A stretch of 64,000 nucleotides of DNA from an uncultured Agathobaculum sp. (lineage in GTDB: Bacteria > Bacillota > Clostridia > Oscillospirales > Butyricicoccaceae), in the NCBI RefSeq assembly GCF_944380985.1, contig NZ_CALWJJ010000007.1, positions 1 to 64,000 on the forward strand. The letters are read 5' to 3'. The position numbers and the translations under genes were made by a program. The notes beneath the pieces are model-generated. The model made no database searches. It saw nothing but the letters and a program-made list of their open reading frames with translations, and was not told where the DNA came from. This document shows positions 28,331 through 37,514 of the stretch, piece after piece (positions within the stretch are counted from its first letter, which is position 1; each line of letters starts with the position of its first letter).

Positions 28331-29644
28331 ATGAACGAAGCCTATCGGGATGCACTGCTACATGTTGACAGTTATGGCCCGATCTTCATGTATGCGACCC
28401 ATAAAGATCTAACCACAGCGCCACGCCATATCGTCCGCATGACAGAGCCAGTTGATCCGCGCGTGCTGCTCGCGGCGGTGCGCACCGCGCTTGATCGGTA
28501 TCCGCAGTTTGCCCTTGGCCTGACCCGCGGTGAGACCCAATATTACTATCACTTTCTCACAAAGCCGCCCGTTGTGTTGCAGATGGAGGATATTTCGCCC
28601 TATTACATTGGCTCGGACGATACCAACGGCTATTTATTCCTCTGCGGCTACAAGGACAGCACTATTTATCTGGAATACCAGCACTGCACCTCGGACGGGC
28701 GCGGCTTCGACGAGTTTATCCGTACCATATTATACTATTACCTACGCGGTATGGGACATCAGGTCGAGCCAGGCCGCATCCGCACCAATCAAACCGCGTT
28801 CGTGCCACAGGACTGCGAAGACGGCTATCTGCGTTTGCGCGGCATGCCGCAGTCGGACGCCGACCACCATCCTGACGTGCCCTCTTTCCACATGCCCGAA
28901 TACGACAGCGCGGGCGACGATAACGAGCTGACGACCGAACTGACCATCTCGCTACCACAGCTGCTTACCTACACCAAGCACAATGGCGTCACCCCGATGA
29001 CCTTTTTGATGACCGCGATCTCTATGGGCATGTACCGCACCTATTACAAGGGAAGCGACCGCCACGAACCCATCATCGCCGAGGTGCCGATGGATCTACG
29101 CGCCTATGTCAAAACGACAACCACACGCTTCTTTGTTTCACTGCTTGACCTCCCCTTTTTTTATGAGTACTTCTCCATGCCCTTTCTCGAGGCATGTCAG
29201 GCGTGCAAAGCGTATTTTGATACACAGAAAAATCTGCCGCATGCGGTGTTTTGGGCGCTAAAAAACGCAAATCGAGTCTCTAAATCTCACAAGTTGGACA
29301 TGCCCATCAATGAAAAAGAGCAGATGATGCGTCAGCAGGCGCGCGACTACATCCGCCGTGACAGTTTCATTTTGACCAATATCGGTGAGTTCAAACTGCC
29401 GCCCAGCATGGAGCCGTTCGTGCGGGATTATTCCGCCATCCTCCCTTGTGCCTTTCAGCCGTTCGGCATTCTCGTCAGTTCCTATAAGGATACGCTCAAG
29501 GTATCCATTTCCCAACGTGATTTCAACTATCATTTGGTGGAGAATATCCGCGCTGTGCTGCGCGAAATAGGCTTTGAAACGACCGCCCTGCCCTATACGT
29601 TTCATGTCACCCGCTACGATGGACTGCATCTGGCAAAGAGCTGA
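28331..29644 (+). CDS. condensation-fold (CoA-dependent acyltransferase superfamily) protein
   Basis: The 437 residues show the HxxxDG signature, HCTSDGRGF (near residue 118), of the superfamily that includes condensation domains, alcohol acetyltransferases and chloramphenicol acetyltransferase. A second conserved type of motif, PMDLRAYVKTTTTRFF, corresponds to the solvent-channel region. There is no carrier protein or other biosynthetic domain nearby, so the acyl donor and acceptor are unknown. Upstream is a TATAAT at 28290 with a poor -35, and a GGAGG before the ATG. It is divergent from the glycosyltransferase. Confidence 0.8.
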   Translation: MNEAYRDALLHVDSYGPIFMYATHKDLTTAPRHIVRMTEPVDPRVLLAAVRTALDRYPQFALGLTRGETQYYYHFLTKPPVVLQMEDISPYYIGSDDTNGYLFLCGYKDSTIYLEYQHCTSDGRGFDEFIRTILYYYLRGMGHQVEPGRIRTNQTAFVPQDCEDGYLRLRGMPQSDADHHPDVPSFHMPEYDSAGDDNELTTELTISLPQLLTYTKHNGVTPMTFLMTAISMGMYRTYYKGSDRHEPIIAEVPMDLRAYVKTTTTRFFVSLLDLPFFYEYFSMPFLEACQACKAYFDTQKNLPHAVFWALKNANRVSKSHKLDMPINEKEQMMRQQARDYIRRDSFILTNIGEFKLPPSMEPFVRDYSAILPCAFQPFGILVSSYKDTLKVSISQRDFNYHLVENIRAVLREIGFETTALPYTFHVTRYDGLHLAKS

Positions 29645-29655
29645 CCGCCCTGCAT

Positions 29656-29698
29656 GTGAAAAAACAGACCTGAAAACATTTCAGGTCTGTTTTTTCAC
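29656..29698. terminator. bidirectional terminator
   Basis: A perfect 20-bp inverted repeat around ACA: GTGAAAAAACAGACCTGAAA on the left and its complement on the right. It ends both the acyltransferase gene and the long minus-strand operon. Confidence 0.92.
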
Positions 29699-29706
29699 AA
29701 TGGATT

Positions 29707-30504
29707 TCACTCGCGTGAAACGAAATAGATTGCAAAAAATCCGGCTGCGAGACACACAAGGCATGCAACCCACTGGCTGAGGGGCGGCACACCCGGAAAA
29801 ACCTCAAGCACTGAGGCGAACATAAATCCCAAAATGATGAGATAGGTCGCGCGCGGTCGGCGGGTCATCAGGTTGTCAAGCAGCTTTGTCGTCAGGATGA
29901 TACCCACGCATAAACCAATAAACAGCGGCAGCAGGAACATGATTTGCAACCCGCTGATGGCCGCCATCGTACTATCGTACAGGCCAAGCATGAGCAGCAG
30001 GTAAGAAACGCTGATGCCCGGCAGAACAAGCGCCGCCGCCGCGATCGCGCCTGCTATCAATAGATAGACCAACTGCCCCGCGCCACCAGCTGACTCTCCG
30101 CTCTGCCCGGAAGGCAGCAGACCCAGCAGTGCCACAACCGCCATGCCGATCAGGATGTAGATCGGAACATGCCAGGAAAAGCCGGACACCTTAGCCTTGT
30201 TGTAGATCATCGGCACGCAGCCAACAACCGCGCCGATAAAGAAGAACTGCGTCGGAAAGGGAAAAATCTCGAGCAGACGCAGCAGCGGCCGCGCGATGAT
30301 CAGCATGCCAAGTCCCGCTCCAATACAGAACCACAGCAGAAACAGAAAATGCCGTTTTACATCCTTGCGGAAGTTGCTGACTGCCATGATCAGCTTGTCG
30401 TAGATCCCCATCATCATGGCCATCGACCCGCCACTCACGCCCGGAATGAGCATGGTGCCGCCAATGACCGCCCCCTTTGCTGCCGTCACTATCATATCTT
30501 TCAT
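29707..30504 (-). CDS. DUF368 membrane protein (PopT-like undecaprenyl-phosphate translocase family)
   Basis: This polytopic protein has about eight hydrophobic segments and the two family repeats GTMLIPGVSGGSMAMMMGIYD and AALVLPGISVSYLLLMLGLYD. DUF368 members have been linked to moving undecaprenyl phosphate back across the membrane. The ATG at 30504 (MKDMIV) follows AAAGGAG at 11 bases; the earlier in-frame start at 30540 has no site. It is the last gene of the ten-gene operon. Assignment of transport is from family knowledge. Confidence 0.88.
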   Translation of the reverse strand: MKDMIVTAAKGAVIGGTMLIPGVSGGSMAMMMGIYDKLIMAVSNFRKDVKRHFLFLLWFCIGAGLGMLIIARPLLRLLEIFPFPTQFFFIGAVVGCVPMIYNKAKVSGFSWHVPIYILIGMAVVALLGLLPSGQSGESAGGAGQLVYLLIAGAIAAAALVLPGISVSYLLLMLGLYDSTMAAISGLQIMFLLPLFIGLCVGIILTTKLLDNLMTRRPRATYLIILGFMFASVLEVFPGVPPLSQWVACLVCLAAGFFAIYFVSRE

Positions 30505-30583
30505 TAAGCCTTGTGCTCCTTTGTTTTTCTGCCGGCGCATCCGGCGTTTTCATGCGGAACATGGACCGCAACAGACAGGCGCC

Positions 30584-31816
30584 TTACAAAGGCCGCTCCT
30601 GCTTCTTGCGCAGGATGGCATATCTGTCCGCTTCGAACGGAAAAGAGAAATGTACGCGCATCTGCGGCACGTTGAATACTTCCAGCGCCTGCCCATCATC
30701 ATTTACCATGCCATGTGCGCAAAATACATAGGGCGTTTTGCCCGGCTGAAGCAGCTCAAGCTCCTCGCCGGCGAATATCCGGTTTTTCAGTGCAAATACA
30801 GTATGTCCATCCGCATAGCATTCCACTGGCATGCCGACAACCTCGTATTCACGAATATACTGGCTATCACCATACTGCTGCCCAATTTCCCCATCCGGCA
30901 GATAAAATCCGGTGTAATACGCGCGATGGCTGACCTTATTTACCTCATCACGGCAAAACTGCGGCAGCGTATAGCCCGCCGGATCTTGCCGGTAGGCGTC
31001 GATCGCAGCGCGGTATGCTCCCGTCACGCAGGCGGCATAGTAGGCCGTTTTGTTGCGGCCCTCGATTTTAAACGAGTCAATCCCAGTCTCTATCAGCTCC
31101 GGAATATGCTCGATCATGCACAGATCCTTGGCGTTATACAAGTAAGTGCCGCGCTCATCTTCTTCGACCGGAAAATATTCGCCCGGCCGTTTTTCCTCCA
31201 TCAGCACGTAGTTCCACCGGCATGGCTGGGCGCACGCGCCGTGATTGGCGTCGCGCCCCGTCATATACTGCGAAATCAGGCATCGCCCCGAATATGAGAT
31301 ACACATTGCACCGTGCACGAACGCCTCAATCTGAAGCGTTTTGGGCGTCTCATCGCGGATAACAGCTATCTCTTCAAACGACAGCTCACGCGCGAGCACC
31401 ACACGCTCAGCACCAAGATCCGCCCAGAAATTCGCCGCCTCAGCATTGAGGATGCTGGTTTGCGTCGAGATGTGCAGCGGCACCTTAGGCGCATATTTTT
31501 GCGCCATACGAATGACGCCAACGTCCGCCACGATCAGCGCGTCTGCGCCAACATCCTGTGCAAGCTCCAGATAGCCCGGCAGCGCAGGCAAGTCGCGGCC
31601 GGACGGCATGATATTGACCGTGAGGTAGCACTTTACGCCGCGGGCATGCGCATAAGCAATGCCCTGGCGCAGTGCGTCATCGTCAAAGTTGGTAGCAGCA
31701 GCGCGCATACCGAACCGCTGCCCTGCCATATACACCGCATCCGCGCCATAGGCGATGGCAAAGCGCATCTTTTCCAAATCGCCCGCCGGGGCGAGCAGCT
31801 CCGGCCGTCTATTCAT
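30584..31816 (-). CDS. U32 family protein (TrhP/YrrO-like tRNA hydroxylation)
   Basis: The 410 residues start MNRRPELLAPAGDLE and carry the U32 signature FVHGAMCISYSGRCLIS with conserved Cys residues. In Bacilli mltG is followed by yrrM, yrrN and yrrO, where YrrN/O (TrhP) make 5-hydroxyuridine at tRNA position 34. Here a single U32 gene follows mltG directly, and yrrM is absent. GGAGGGAAGCG precedes the ATG at 31816, which overlaps the mltG stop by 8 bases. The old peptidase label is probably misleading. Confidence 0.88.
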   Translation of the reverse strand: MNRRPELLAPAGDLEKMRFAIAYGADAVYMAGQRFGMRAAATNFDDDALRQGIAYAHARGVKCYLTVNIMPSGRDLPALPGYLELAQDVGADALIVADVGVIRMAQKYAPKVPLHISTQTSILNAEAANFWADLGAERVVLARELSFEEIAVIRDETPKTLQIEAFVHGAMCISYSGRCLISQYMTGRDANHGACAQPCRWNYVLMEEKRPGEYFPVEEDERGTYLYNAKDLCMIEHIPELIETGIDSFKIEGRNKTAYYAACVTGAYRAAIDAYRQDPAGYTLPQFCRDEVNKVSHRAYYTGFYLPDGEIGQQYGDSQYIREYEVVGMPVECYADGHTVFALKNRIFAGEELELLQPGKTPYVFCAHGMVNDDGQALEVFNVPQMRVHFSFPFEADRYAILRKKQERPL

Positions 31817-32975
31817 CGCTTCCCTCCGCTGCCGCAGCCGCCTGTGCCGCGTCCGAGGCCGCAATATTCGCCTGGTGCTCCTCGTAGCTATTGGCAAACA
31901 GATGCGTGCCATCCGGCATAGCTACATAGTAGTAGTAATTGTGCTCTTCCGGATAAGCCGCCGCATAGAGCGAAGCATAGCCCGGGTTGCAGATCGGTCC
32001 GGGCGGCAGGCCCTCGTGCAGATAGAGGTTATACGGCGAACTTGAGTTGAGATCTTCCTCGCTCAGCGTGCCGCTTACGCGGCCGAGGCCGTATAGGACA
32101 GATGCGTCAATCTGCAAATACGGGAAGGACGAAGCGTTGTTCAAACGGTTGTAGATGACGCCCGCGATGGTCGCGCGCTCCTCATCCACACGAGCCTCGC
32201 GCTCAATCAGTGAAGCCACAGTCACGATCTCGTGCATCGTGCGATCGAGCGCTTCTGCCCCCGCCTGGATCTCCTCATCATACTTATCATCAAAGTTGTT
32301 AAGCATGGTGTTGATCGTATTGCGGACAGTCGAATTACCCTTGTAGATCTCATAGGTATCCGGGAACAGATACCCTTCCAGCCATCCCTCTTCTGCGGGC
32401 AGCTCGCTTTGCAGGAAATCATGCCGGAAAGCATAGTTGTTTAGCTCTTCATCGAGCGCGTCCTCGGTGCAGACATGCTCGTCCAGCAGCAGCTGCTTGA
32501 TCTGCGCAACCGTATACCCTTCGGGTATGGTGATGGTTGTGGTCTCCGTACTTGACATATTGACGAGCGTATCAATAATCTGGCCATAGTCCATATTGGG
32601 GTTAAGCGCATAGCTGCCAGCAAGCACGCCCGCATTGTCGCCCTTTACGCGAACATACAGCTTGAAGATCGTACCGTAGCTGATTACGCCCTCATCGTCC
32701 AACTGGTCGGCAAGTTCCAGCAGGTCGGTATTTTCTGCAACTGTGATCTCTTTTACCGCATTATCCTTTACAAAGGCAAACACATCGTTTGCGATAAAGA
32801 TCGCTGCAAGCGAAAGGACGATTGAAACGCCGAGTACTGCAATTACATAGACCATTGTGCCTGCGCAGCCGCTGTTTTTCACACGCCTGCTGCGCCTGCG
32901 CGGATAGGCCGGCGGATTGCTCTGCGGCGAGCTGGCCTGCGGCTCCTGATTTACGTTGTTATCCATATTGTCCAT
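31809..32975 (-). CDS. mltG: endolytic murein transglycosylase MltG
   Basis: MltG cuts nascent glycan strands near the membrane. The protein has a basic cytoplasmic start, one membrane segment (about residues 38-65), a LysM-like part (TITIPEGYTVAQIKQLL) and the YceG catalytic domain with the Glu in ASLIEREARVDEER. NPGYASLYAAAYPEEHNYYYYV is the usual C-terminal block. The tail is Ala-rich. It precedes the U32 gene with an 8-base overlap. Confidence 0.95.
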   Translation of the reverse strand: MDNMDNNVNQEPQASSPQSNPPAYPRRRSRRVKNSGCAGTMVYVIAVLGVSIVLSLAAIFIANDVFAFVKDNAVKEITVAENTDLLELADQLDDEGVISYGTIFKLYVRVKGDNAGVLAGSYALNPNMDYGQIIDTLVNMSSTETTTITIPEGYTVAQIKQLLLDEHVCTEDALDEELNNYAFRHDFLQSELPAEEGWLEGYLFPDTYEIYKGNSTVRNTINTMLNNFDDKYDEEIQAGAEALDRTMHEIVTVASLIEREARVDEERATIAGVIYNRLNNASSFPYLQIDASVLYGLGRVSGTLSEEDLNSSSPYNLYLHEGLPPGPICNPGYASLYAAAYPEEHNYYYYVAMPDGTHLFANSYEEHQANIAASDAAQAAAAAEGSDE

Positions 32976-33012
32976 GTTTCCACCTCATCGCTTTTATTTT
33001 CTGTTATCCGGT

Positions 33013-33894
33013 TCATCCAAGTATCAGATTTGCCGCAAATGCGAGCGCAAACGCCAAAACGCCAGGATTTTGTATCAGCAGCCACAAATCATACAGCCCC
33101 GCGCTTTTTTCGAGATGCGGAACCTGGCCCCGCACCAAAAGGCGCTCAAGCGCACGCAGTGACAGATAGAGAAACAGTAGCAGCATCAGCCCATTGAGCG
33201 CTGCAAAATAGTTCCAAATGCCAAAGGCTGCATAGGTATCCGTAACCCAGAGCACGAACACATAGTACAAATTGTTGACCGCATGCGCTATCACCGCCGG
33301 CCACACGCTGTCAAAGATATAGGTCAGATATGCATAGACGATGCCGGCAATCAGAGGCCCGGCAAAGTTCATCAAACTACCGTGCAGCATGGCGAATGCC
33401 AATCCGCTGAACACCAAGCAAGCGGATGTGCCTACACGGGTGCTGTGCACGGTCATAAGCGCGCCGCGCAGATACAGCTCCTCTACCATGGCCGACAGTA
33501 CCACAATAACCACAAGCCGCGCGACAAGGCCCAGCGCGGTCTGCGGCGTGCCCAGCGCGGTAGCGGACAGATCAGCGCCCGCAAGCCCTGCAAGCTGATA
33601 GATCATCAGGTTGAGAAACAACGACAGCACCGCCAGCGTGATGCCTGCTTTAACCGTCAGCCCAACCGCGCCCCTCGGCAGCTTTTTATATACCAATCGC
33701 CTGATAAGCGTCTTTTTCTCCCGCATGGAAAATAACACTATGGCAAACGGCACTGCAAACGAAATCAACTCGGACAGTGCAACCAACACTGCACCACCGC
33801 CAAAATATGCAGTCAGCTTGCCAGAGCCTGTCAGCAGGCAAAAACAGACAAACAGTGAAAGCCCGGGCAGCAGCGCAATTTTATTGTTCGTCAT
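33013..33894 (-). CDS. CPBP family intramembrane metalloprotease
   Basis: The protein has about eight membrane segments and the Abi/CPBP motifs: EELYLRGAL (near residue 140), FAMLHGSLMNF and AHAVNNLYY, which place the glutamates and histidines of the active site. Family members process prenylated proteins or bacteriocin-related peptides, but the bacterial substrate here is unknown. It overlaps the preceding 5-formyl-THF cyclo-ligase by 14 bases. Confidence 0.88.
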   Translation of the reverse strand: MTNNKIALLPGLSLFVCFCLLTGSGKLTAYFGGGAVLVALSELISFAVPFAIVLFSMREKKTLIRRLVYKKLPRGAVGLTVKAGITLAVLSLFLNLMIYQLAGLAGADLSATALGTPQTALGLVARLVVIVVLSAMVEELYLRGALMTVHSTRVGTSACLVFSGLAFAMLHGSLMNFAGPLIAGIVYAYLTYIFDSVWPAVIAHAVNNLYYVFVLWVTDTYAAFGIWNYFAALNGLMLLLFLYLSLRALERLLVRGQVPHLEKSAGLYDLWLLIQNPGVLAFALAFAANLILG

Positions 33895-34453
33895 ATGCGT
33901 GTAATACCCGCCTTTCGGTTATGATCCAGTGGCAGCGTTGGTCAAACGGTTCATGCGGCAGATGATCGAGCAGACGCACTTCGGCACAAAGCGCTATGCT
34001 AAGCGCTGAAGACCGTGCGAGATAGCGGTCATAATACCCGCCGCCATAGCCCAGCCGAAAGCCTGTCCGGTCACACGCAAGCGCGGGCACGATGATGAGA
34101 TCAATTTCCTCGGGCGCGACCCGCGGCGCCGACTCGTCCGGCTCTGCTATACCGCGCATGCCCTTGTGGAGCATATCGAGCGATTGGATGCGATGCGCAG
34201 TCATATCGCCCTGTGCGCCGCATAGCGGAACGCAGACCGTCTTACCGTCTGCCAGCGCCTGTCGGATGAGTGCATGCGTGTCGATCTCCTGCGGTGTCGC
34301 CACATAGGTAAATACGCAGCTCGCGCGGCGATATGCCTCATTTTTCAGCACATGTTCGGTAATGCGTCGGTCGATATCGCTTTTTTCCGCCGCGGGCTGA
34401 GAGGCGCGCTGTGCGAGCATATGGCGGCGAAGCTGCTGCTTATTTTCTGACAT
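33881..34453 (-). CDS. 5-formyltetrahydrofolate cyclo-ligase
   Basis: This enzyme turns 5-formyl-THF into 5,10-methenyl-THF with ATP. The 190 residues show the basic start KQQLRRHMLAQRA, then FRLGYGGGYYDRYLA, the ATP-binding loop of the family. It overlaps both neighbours (14 bases each), so translation is coupled. It fits with ThyX in the same operon, since both touch one-carbon folate metabolism. Confidence 0.94.
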   Translation of the reverse strand: MSENKQQLRRHMLAQRASQPAAEKSDIDRRITEHVLKNEAYRRASCVFTYVATPQEIDTHALIRQALADGKTVCVPLCGAQGDMTAHRIQSLDMLHKGMRGIAEPDESAPRVAPEEIDLIIVPALACDRTGFRLGYGGGYYDRYLARSSALSIALCAEVRLLDHLPHEPFDQRCHWIITERRVLHAYDEQ

Positions 34454-34991
34454 TATGCACGACTTCGGCCGCGATCTTACGCGCTTTTTCCTCTCCGCAA
34501 AGAGCCGAGATCAATGCACAGCCAAAGTCCAGCGCGCCGCCTACGCCGCAAGCCGTGATGATACGACCGTCCACCACGCAGGTGCGCTCAAGCGGCATTG
34601 CACCGACCATACCATCCTCCATACCAGGATAGCAGGTCGCCTTGCGCCCATTGAGCAGGCCCATGCCACCAAGGATGACCGAGGGCGCAGCGCAGATCGC
34701 AGCTACATACTTACCCTCGTCATAGCACTTTTGCACCGCATCGATCACACGCTTGTCTGCATACAGATTGGTCGTGCCCGGCATACCGCCCGGCAGCACG
34801 ATCATATCGGCGATGTTCCAGTCTGCCTCGTCCATGGTAATGTCGGTTTCAATGCCGATGCCATGCGAGCCTGGCACTATTTTGCTGGTCACGCCGACAA
34901 GCTTTGCCTCCACGCCCGCGCGGCGCAGCAAATCGACTGGTGTCAGCGCCTCCACCTCTTCAAATCCTTCTGCCAGCAGCACATATACCAT
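34440..34991 (-). CDS. DJ-1/PfpI family protein
   Basis: The 183 residues match the DJ-1 fold, with the reactive Cys at the nucleophile elbow in AAICAAPSVIL and the acidic partner in EGFEEVEAL. Family roles include glyoxalase or stress functions; the role here is not set. I chose ATG 34991 (MVYVLL) because AAAGGG lies eight bases upstream; the frame offers a GTG at 35000 inside that site. Confidence 0.92.
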   Translation of the reverse strand: MVYVLLAEGFEEVEALTPVDLLRRAGVEAKLVGVTSKIVPGSHGIGIETDITMDEADWNIADMIVLPGGMPGTTNLYADKRVIDAVQKCYDEGKYVAAICAAPSVILGGMGLLNGRKATCYPGMEDGMVGAMPLERTCVVDGRIITACGVGGALDFGCALISALCGEEKARKIAAEVVHNVRK

Positions 34992-35004
34992 TTTCAACAC
35001 CCTT

Positions 35005-35805
35005 TCAGTTGAGCATCAGATTCATATATCCAAACGGCGCATGCCGTTCTTCCTCATACCATTTGATACAGCCGAGCGTGGCGCCCTGCCCACTGCCGGT
35101 TACCGTTAAAGATGCCCTGCCCAACATGTGCAGCAGGCCCTGCTCCTGCGCGCCCGTCAGCCCGATCGCTTCCTGCGCGCTGTCCTCCCAGCAAAACGCA
35201 TAGGCGGTCAGACGGCTGCCGTCAAACCATCCGTATACGCCCCTGCCGATCGCATCAAACATTGCGATCTGCTCCTGCCAATCGCGCTCTTCGCGTACAA
35301 TGCGGCAGACGGGCGTCTTTTGCTCATACACCAGAGCAAGCTGCGGAATATCCGCCACAGTCAGGCGCGTCGGCGACGCGCCCGGCTCTCGCTGCACGAT
35401 CTCCCGCTTTTCAACCCGAAAAAACGGACGATAGCCAAACGGGCGGTAAAAATCAAACAGCCATGGCTCCGCCGGTATCAGCGTGGTAGCTGCCCGCCCT
35501 GCTGCGCGGTCAATCGAAAAAGACTGCTCGAGCAGGCGCGCCATATGCCCCTTGCGCCGGTGCGCCGGATCGGTGCACGCGCCGTAGATATAGGTGATGC
35601 TCCGGCTGCCGCCGTCCACCATCAGGCGGCATGGCAGCATCTGCACCATCGCGCAGAGTACTTCGTTCTCGCAAGACAGCAACGTGACCGACGGATCAAA
35701 ATAATGCGAAAAAAAATAATCGTTAAAGCCGCCCTCGTCAGGAAAGCAGGTCTCCCACAGCGCGCGGATGCGGGGCGTATCCTCCCGCCGGGCAAAGCGA
35801 ATCAC
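35005..35805 (-). CDS. GNAT family N-acetyltransferase (Eis-like)
   Basis: The N-terminal half has the GNAT acetyl-CoA loop TDPAHRRKGHMARLLEQ and the strand ITYIYGACT. Residues after about 130 (FYRPFGYRPFFRVEKRE) follow the two-domain Eis layout, but the protein is shorter (266 residues). Substrate unknown. It overlaps the DUF2156 gene by four bases. Confidence 0.88.
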   Translation of the reverse strand: MIRFARREDTPRIRALWETCFPDEGGFNDYFFSHYFDPSVTLLSCENEVLCAMVQMLPCRLMVDGGSRSITYIYGACTDPAHRRKGHMARLLEQSFSIDRAAGRAATTLIPAEPWLFDFYRPFGYRPFFRVEKREIVQREPGASPTRLTVADIPQLALVYEQKTPVCRIVREERDWQEQIAMFDAIGRGVYGWFDGSRLTAYAFCWEDSAQEAIGLTGAQEQGLLHMLGRASLTVTGSGQGATLGCIKWYEEERHAPFGYMNLMLN

Positions 35806-36719
35806 GCCTGTCCTCCCTTAGGCACCGCCGTATATTTTACGCCGCGCATAGCCGGATAATAAGACTTCTTCGCCTTACGCAGGCCTTCAAGCCCGAGATC
35901 CTCCTCGCGGTTGACATATTCCACATCACCGCAGTTGTGCAGCACAAACTGCTGATTTATCATCTGGTATGCACCTGGGATGGAGTGATCCGCTTTTTCA
36001 ATCTGCACAACATAGAGATCGGGCGCCGCCTTACAGCCAAATGTAAACGCGATCACCTCTCCATCTAGCCGCAGCAGGCCGCCGCGCAGGTTCAGCCTGT
36101 CAAAATAATGCAGCGCCTGCACGATCGCGCAGGTCTCACCCTGAAAATCCCGATTTTCCGCGCAGCCGTTTTGCTTGCACCAGCGAATGTGATAACCAAA
36201 CGCATCCTTGGTATTCTGCCCGGTCATATCCTCGTAGCTCCAGCGGCCCTCGTAGGCAGCCTTAAACCGGTTGACAAGGTTGCGCTTGCTTTGCAATTTC
36301 TTGCCCGAAAGCGTGCGTAATTTTTCAGCCAGATAGATGTAATCGTCGCCATCCTCACTGTCATGGATAAAATCATATTTGCCCGGACGCACAGCTTCGA
36401 TCCGCTCGATCATAGGCTCGGCAACCGACACGATGCGCAGCGGAATACCGCGCTCGGTCGCGTCCGCCTCAAGCGCATCCAGCGCATCCCCGAGATTGCC
36501 CTCACCGATCGGGGCGAGATAGCAGTCCGGCCCGCCGTCAAGCGGCGTCATCCGGACAAGCGCAAAGCCGTTTCGAAAACAAATCTGCGTCGCGTAGTGG
36601 TTGCGCCACATATACATATCTACAAAACAATGTTCACACAAATAATAGTTATAATGCGCACTGCAGGCTTCAAACTCCTGCTTGTCCTCCATGGAGATTT
36701 CACGAAATGGTAGTAGCAT
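35802..36719 (-). CDS. DUF2156 domain protein (LPG-synthase C-terminal-like)
   Basis: The 305 residues form the tandem GNAT-like fold seen in the catalytic part of phosphatidylglycerol lysyltransferase, with KLQSKRNLVNRFKAAYEG and the later VIAFTFGCKAAPDLYVVQIEKAD. There is no membrane domain. Soluble forms of this family have no firm function. AAAGGATATTTT precedes the ATG. The next gene also has a GNAT fold. Confidence 0.87.
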   Translation of the reverse strand: MLLPFREISMEDKQEFEACSAHYNYYLCEHCFVDMYMWRNHYATQICFRNGFALVRMTPLDGGPDCYLAPIGEGNLGDALDALEADATERGIPLRIVSVAEPMIERIEAVRPGKYDFIHDSEDGDDYIYLAEKLRTLSGKKLQSKRNLVNRFKAAYEGRWSYEDMTGQNTKDAFGYHIRWCKQNGCAENRDFQGETCAIVQALHYFDRLNLRGGLLRLDGEVIAFTFGCKAAPDLYVVQIEKADHSIPGAYQMINQQFVLHNCGDVEYVNREEDLGLEGLRKAKKSYYPAMRGVKYTAVPKGGQA

Positions 36720-36734
36720 AAAATATCCTTTTCC

Positions 36735-37511
36735 TCACTCCCGAACCGCTTTCCGCAGTTCCATATAATGCGCGCGCACAGCGGCTGCTCGGCCGCAGCA
36801 CATTTTCCCTTCGCTGCATGCGCCGTCCACGCATGCCGGTCCGCTGTGCGAGAACAGCGTCGGCGCAACGGCATAGACCAGCTTGTACATTTCCTCAGCC
36901 AGCGCGCGGATCTCCCACTGCGCGCGCTCGCAGCAACGCAAACGGAAGAAATTGCGCAGACTGCGCACGTTAGCGCTCATCACAACACGCGTGGTGCAGG
37001 CATTGGGCAATACATACCGCGCATCCTCGATTGCGTGCTTTTCCGCCTGGCTGCGCGCTTTTTTCTCGGGCACGCCCTGCGCAAGAAGCTCCTTGACGTA
37101 GCCCTCCATCAGCGCCTCAGTCAGCGCCTCGTAGATGCGCTGATCCTCCTCCATCGCCCGGATAAATTGTTCCCGCGCCGCGGGAATCTTATCAATCGCG
37201 GGAGGCACGATGTATTCAAACCCCTTCTCGCGCACATAGCGCTGGCTCTGCACGGAAAACGACGCCATGCGGTGCCGTGTCAGCTGCGCGAGCAGAGAGC
37301 GGGATACCCCCTCAATCGCAAAGGTGAACGAAACGTGCTCAACCGGGCTTTCATGCCCGATCTCGGCAAGCATGTTGACAAAGCTTGTCGTCTTTTCCTC
37401 CGTGAGCCCTTCTAGAACGCTGTCCACATCAGTTGAAGAATAGCAGTTTTTGGCGGCTGCCGCAACCAACTTTTCCGGGTCCGGTGTGTGGGCAAGCAGC
37501 TTTACTTTCAT
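36735..37511 (-). CDS. thyX: FAD-dependent thymidylate synthase
   Basis: ThyX makes dTMP from dUMP with methylene-THF and FAD. The signature RHR-x7-SxR is present as RHRMASFSVQSQR (79-91). The 258 residues are normal. It lies three bases after the TagA-like gene. No thyA is seen in the window; dcd at 50 kb supplies the dUMP side. Confidence 0.96.
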   Translation of the reverse strand: MKVKLLAHTPDPEKLVAAAAKNCYSSTDVDSVLEGLTEEKTTSFVNMLAEIGHESPVEHVSFTFAIEGVSRSLLAQLTRHRMASFSVQSQRYVREKGFEYIVPPAIDKIPAAREQFIRAMEEDQRIYEALTEALMEGYVKELLAQGVPEKKARSQAEKHAIEDARYVLPNACTTRVVMSANVRSLRNFFRLRCCERAQWEIRALAEEMYKLVYAVAPTLFSHSGPACVDGACSEGKMCCGRAAAVRAHYMELRKAVRE

Positions 37512-37514
37512 TCC

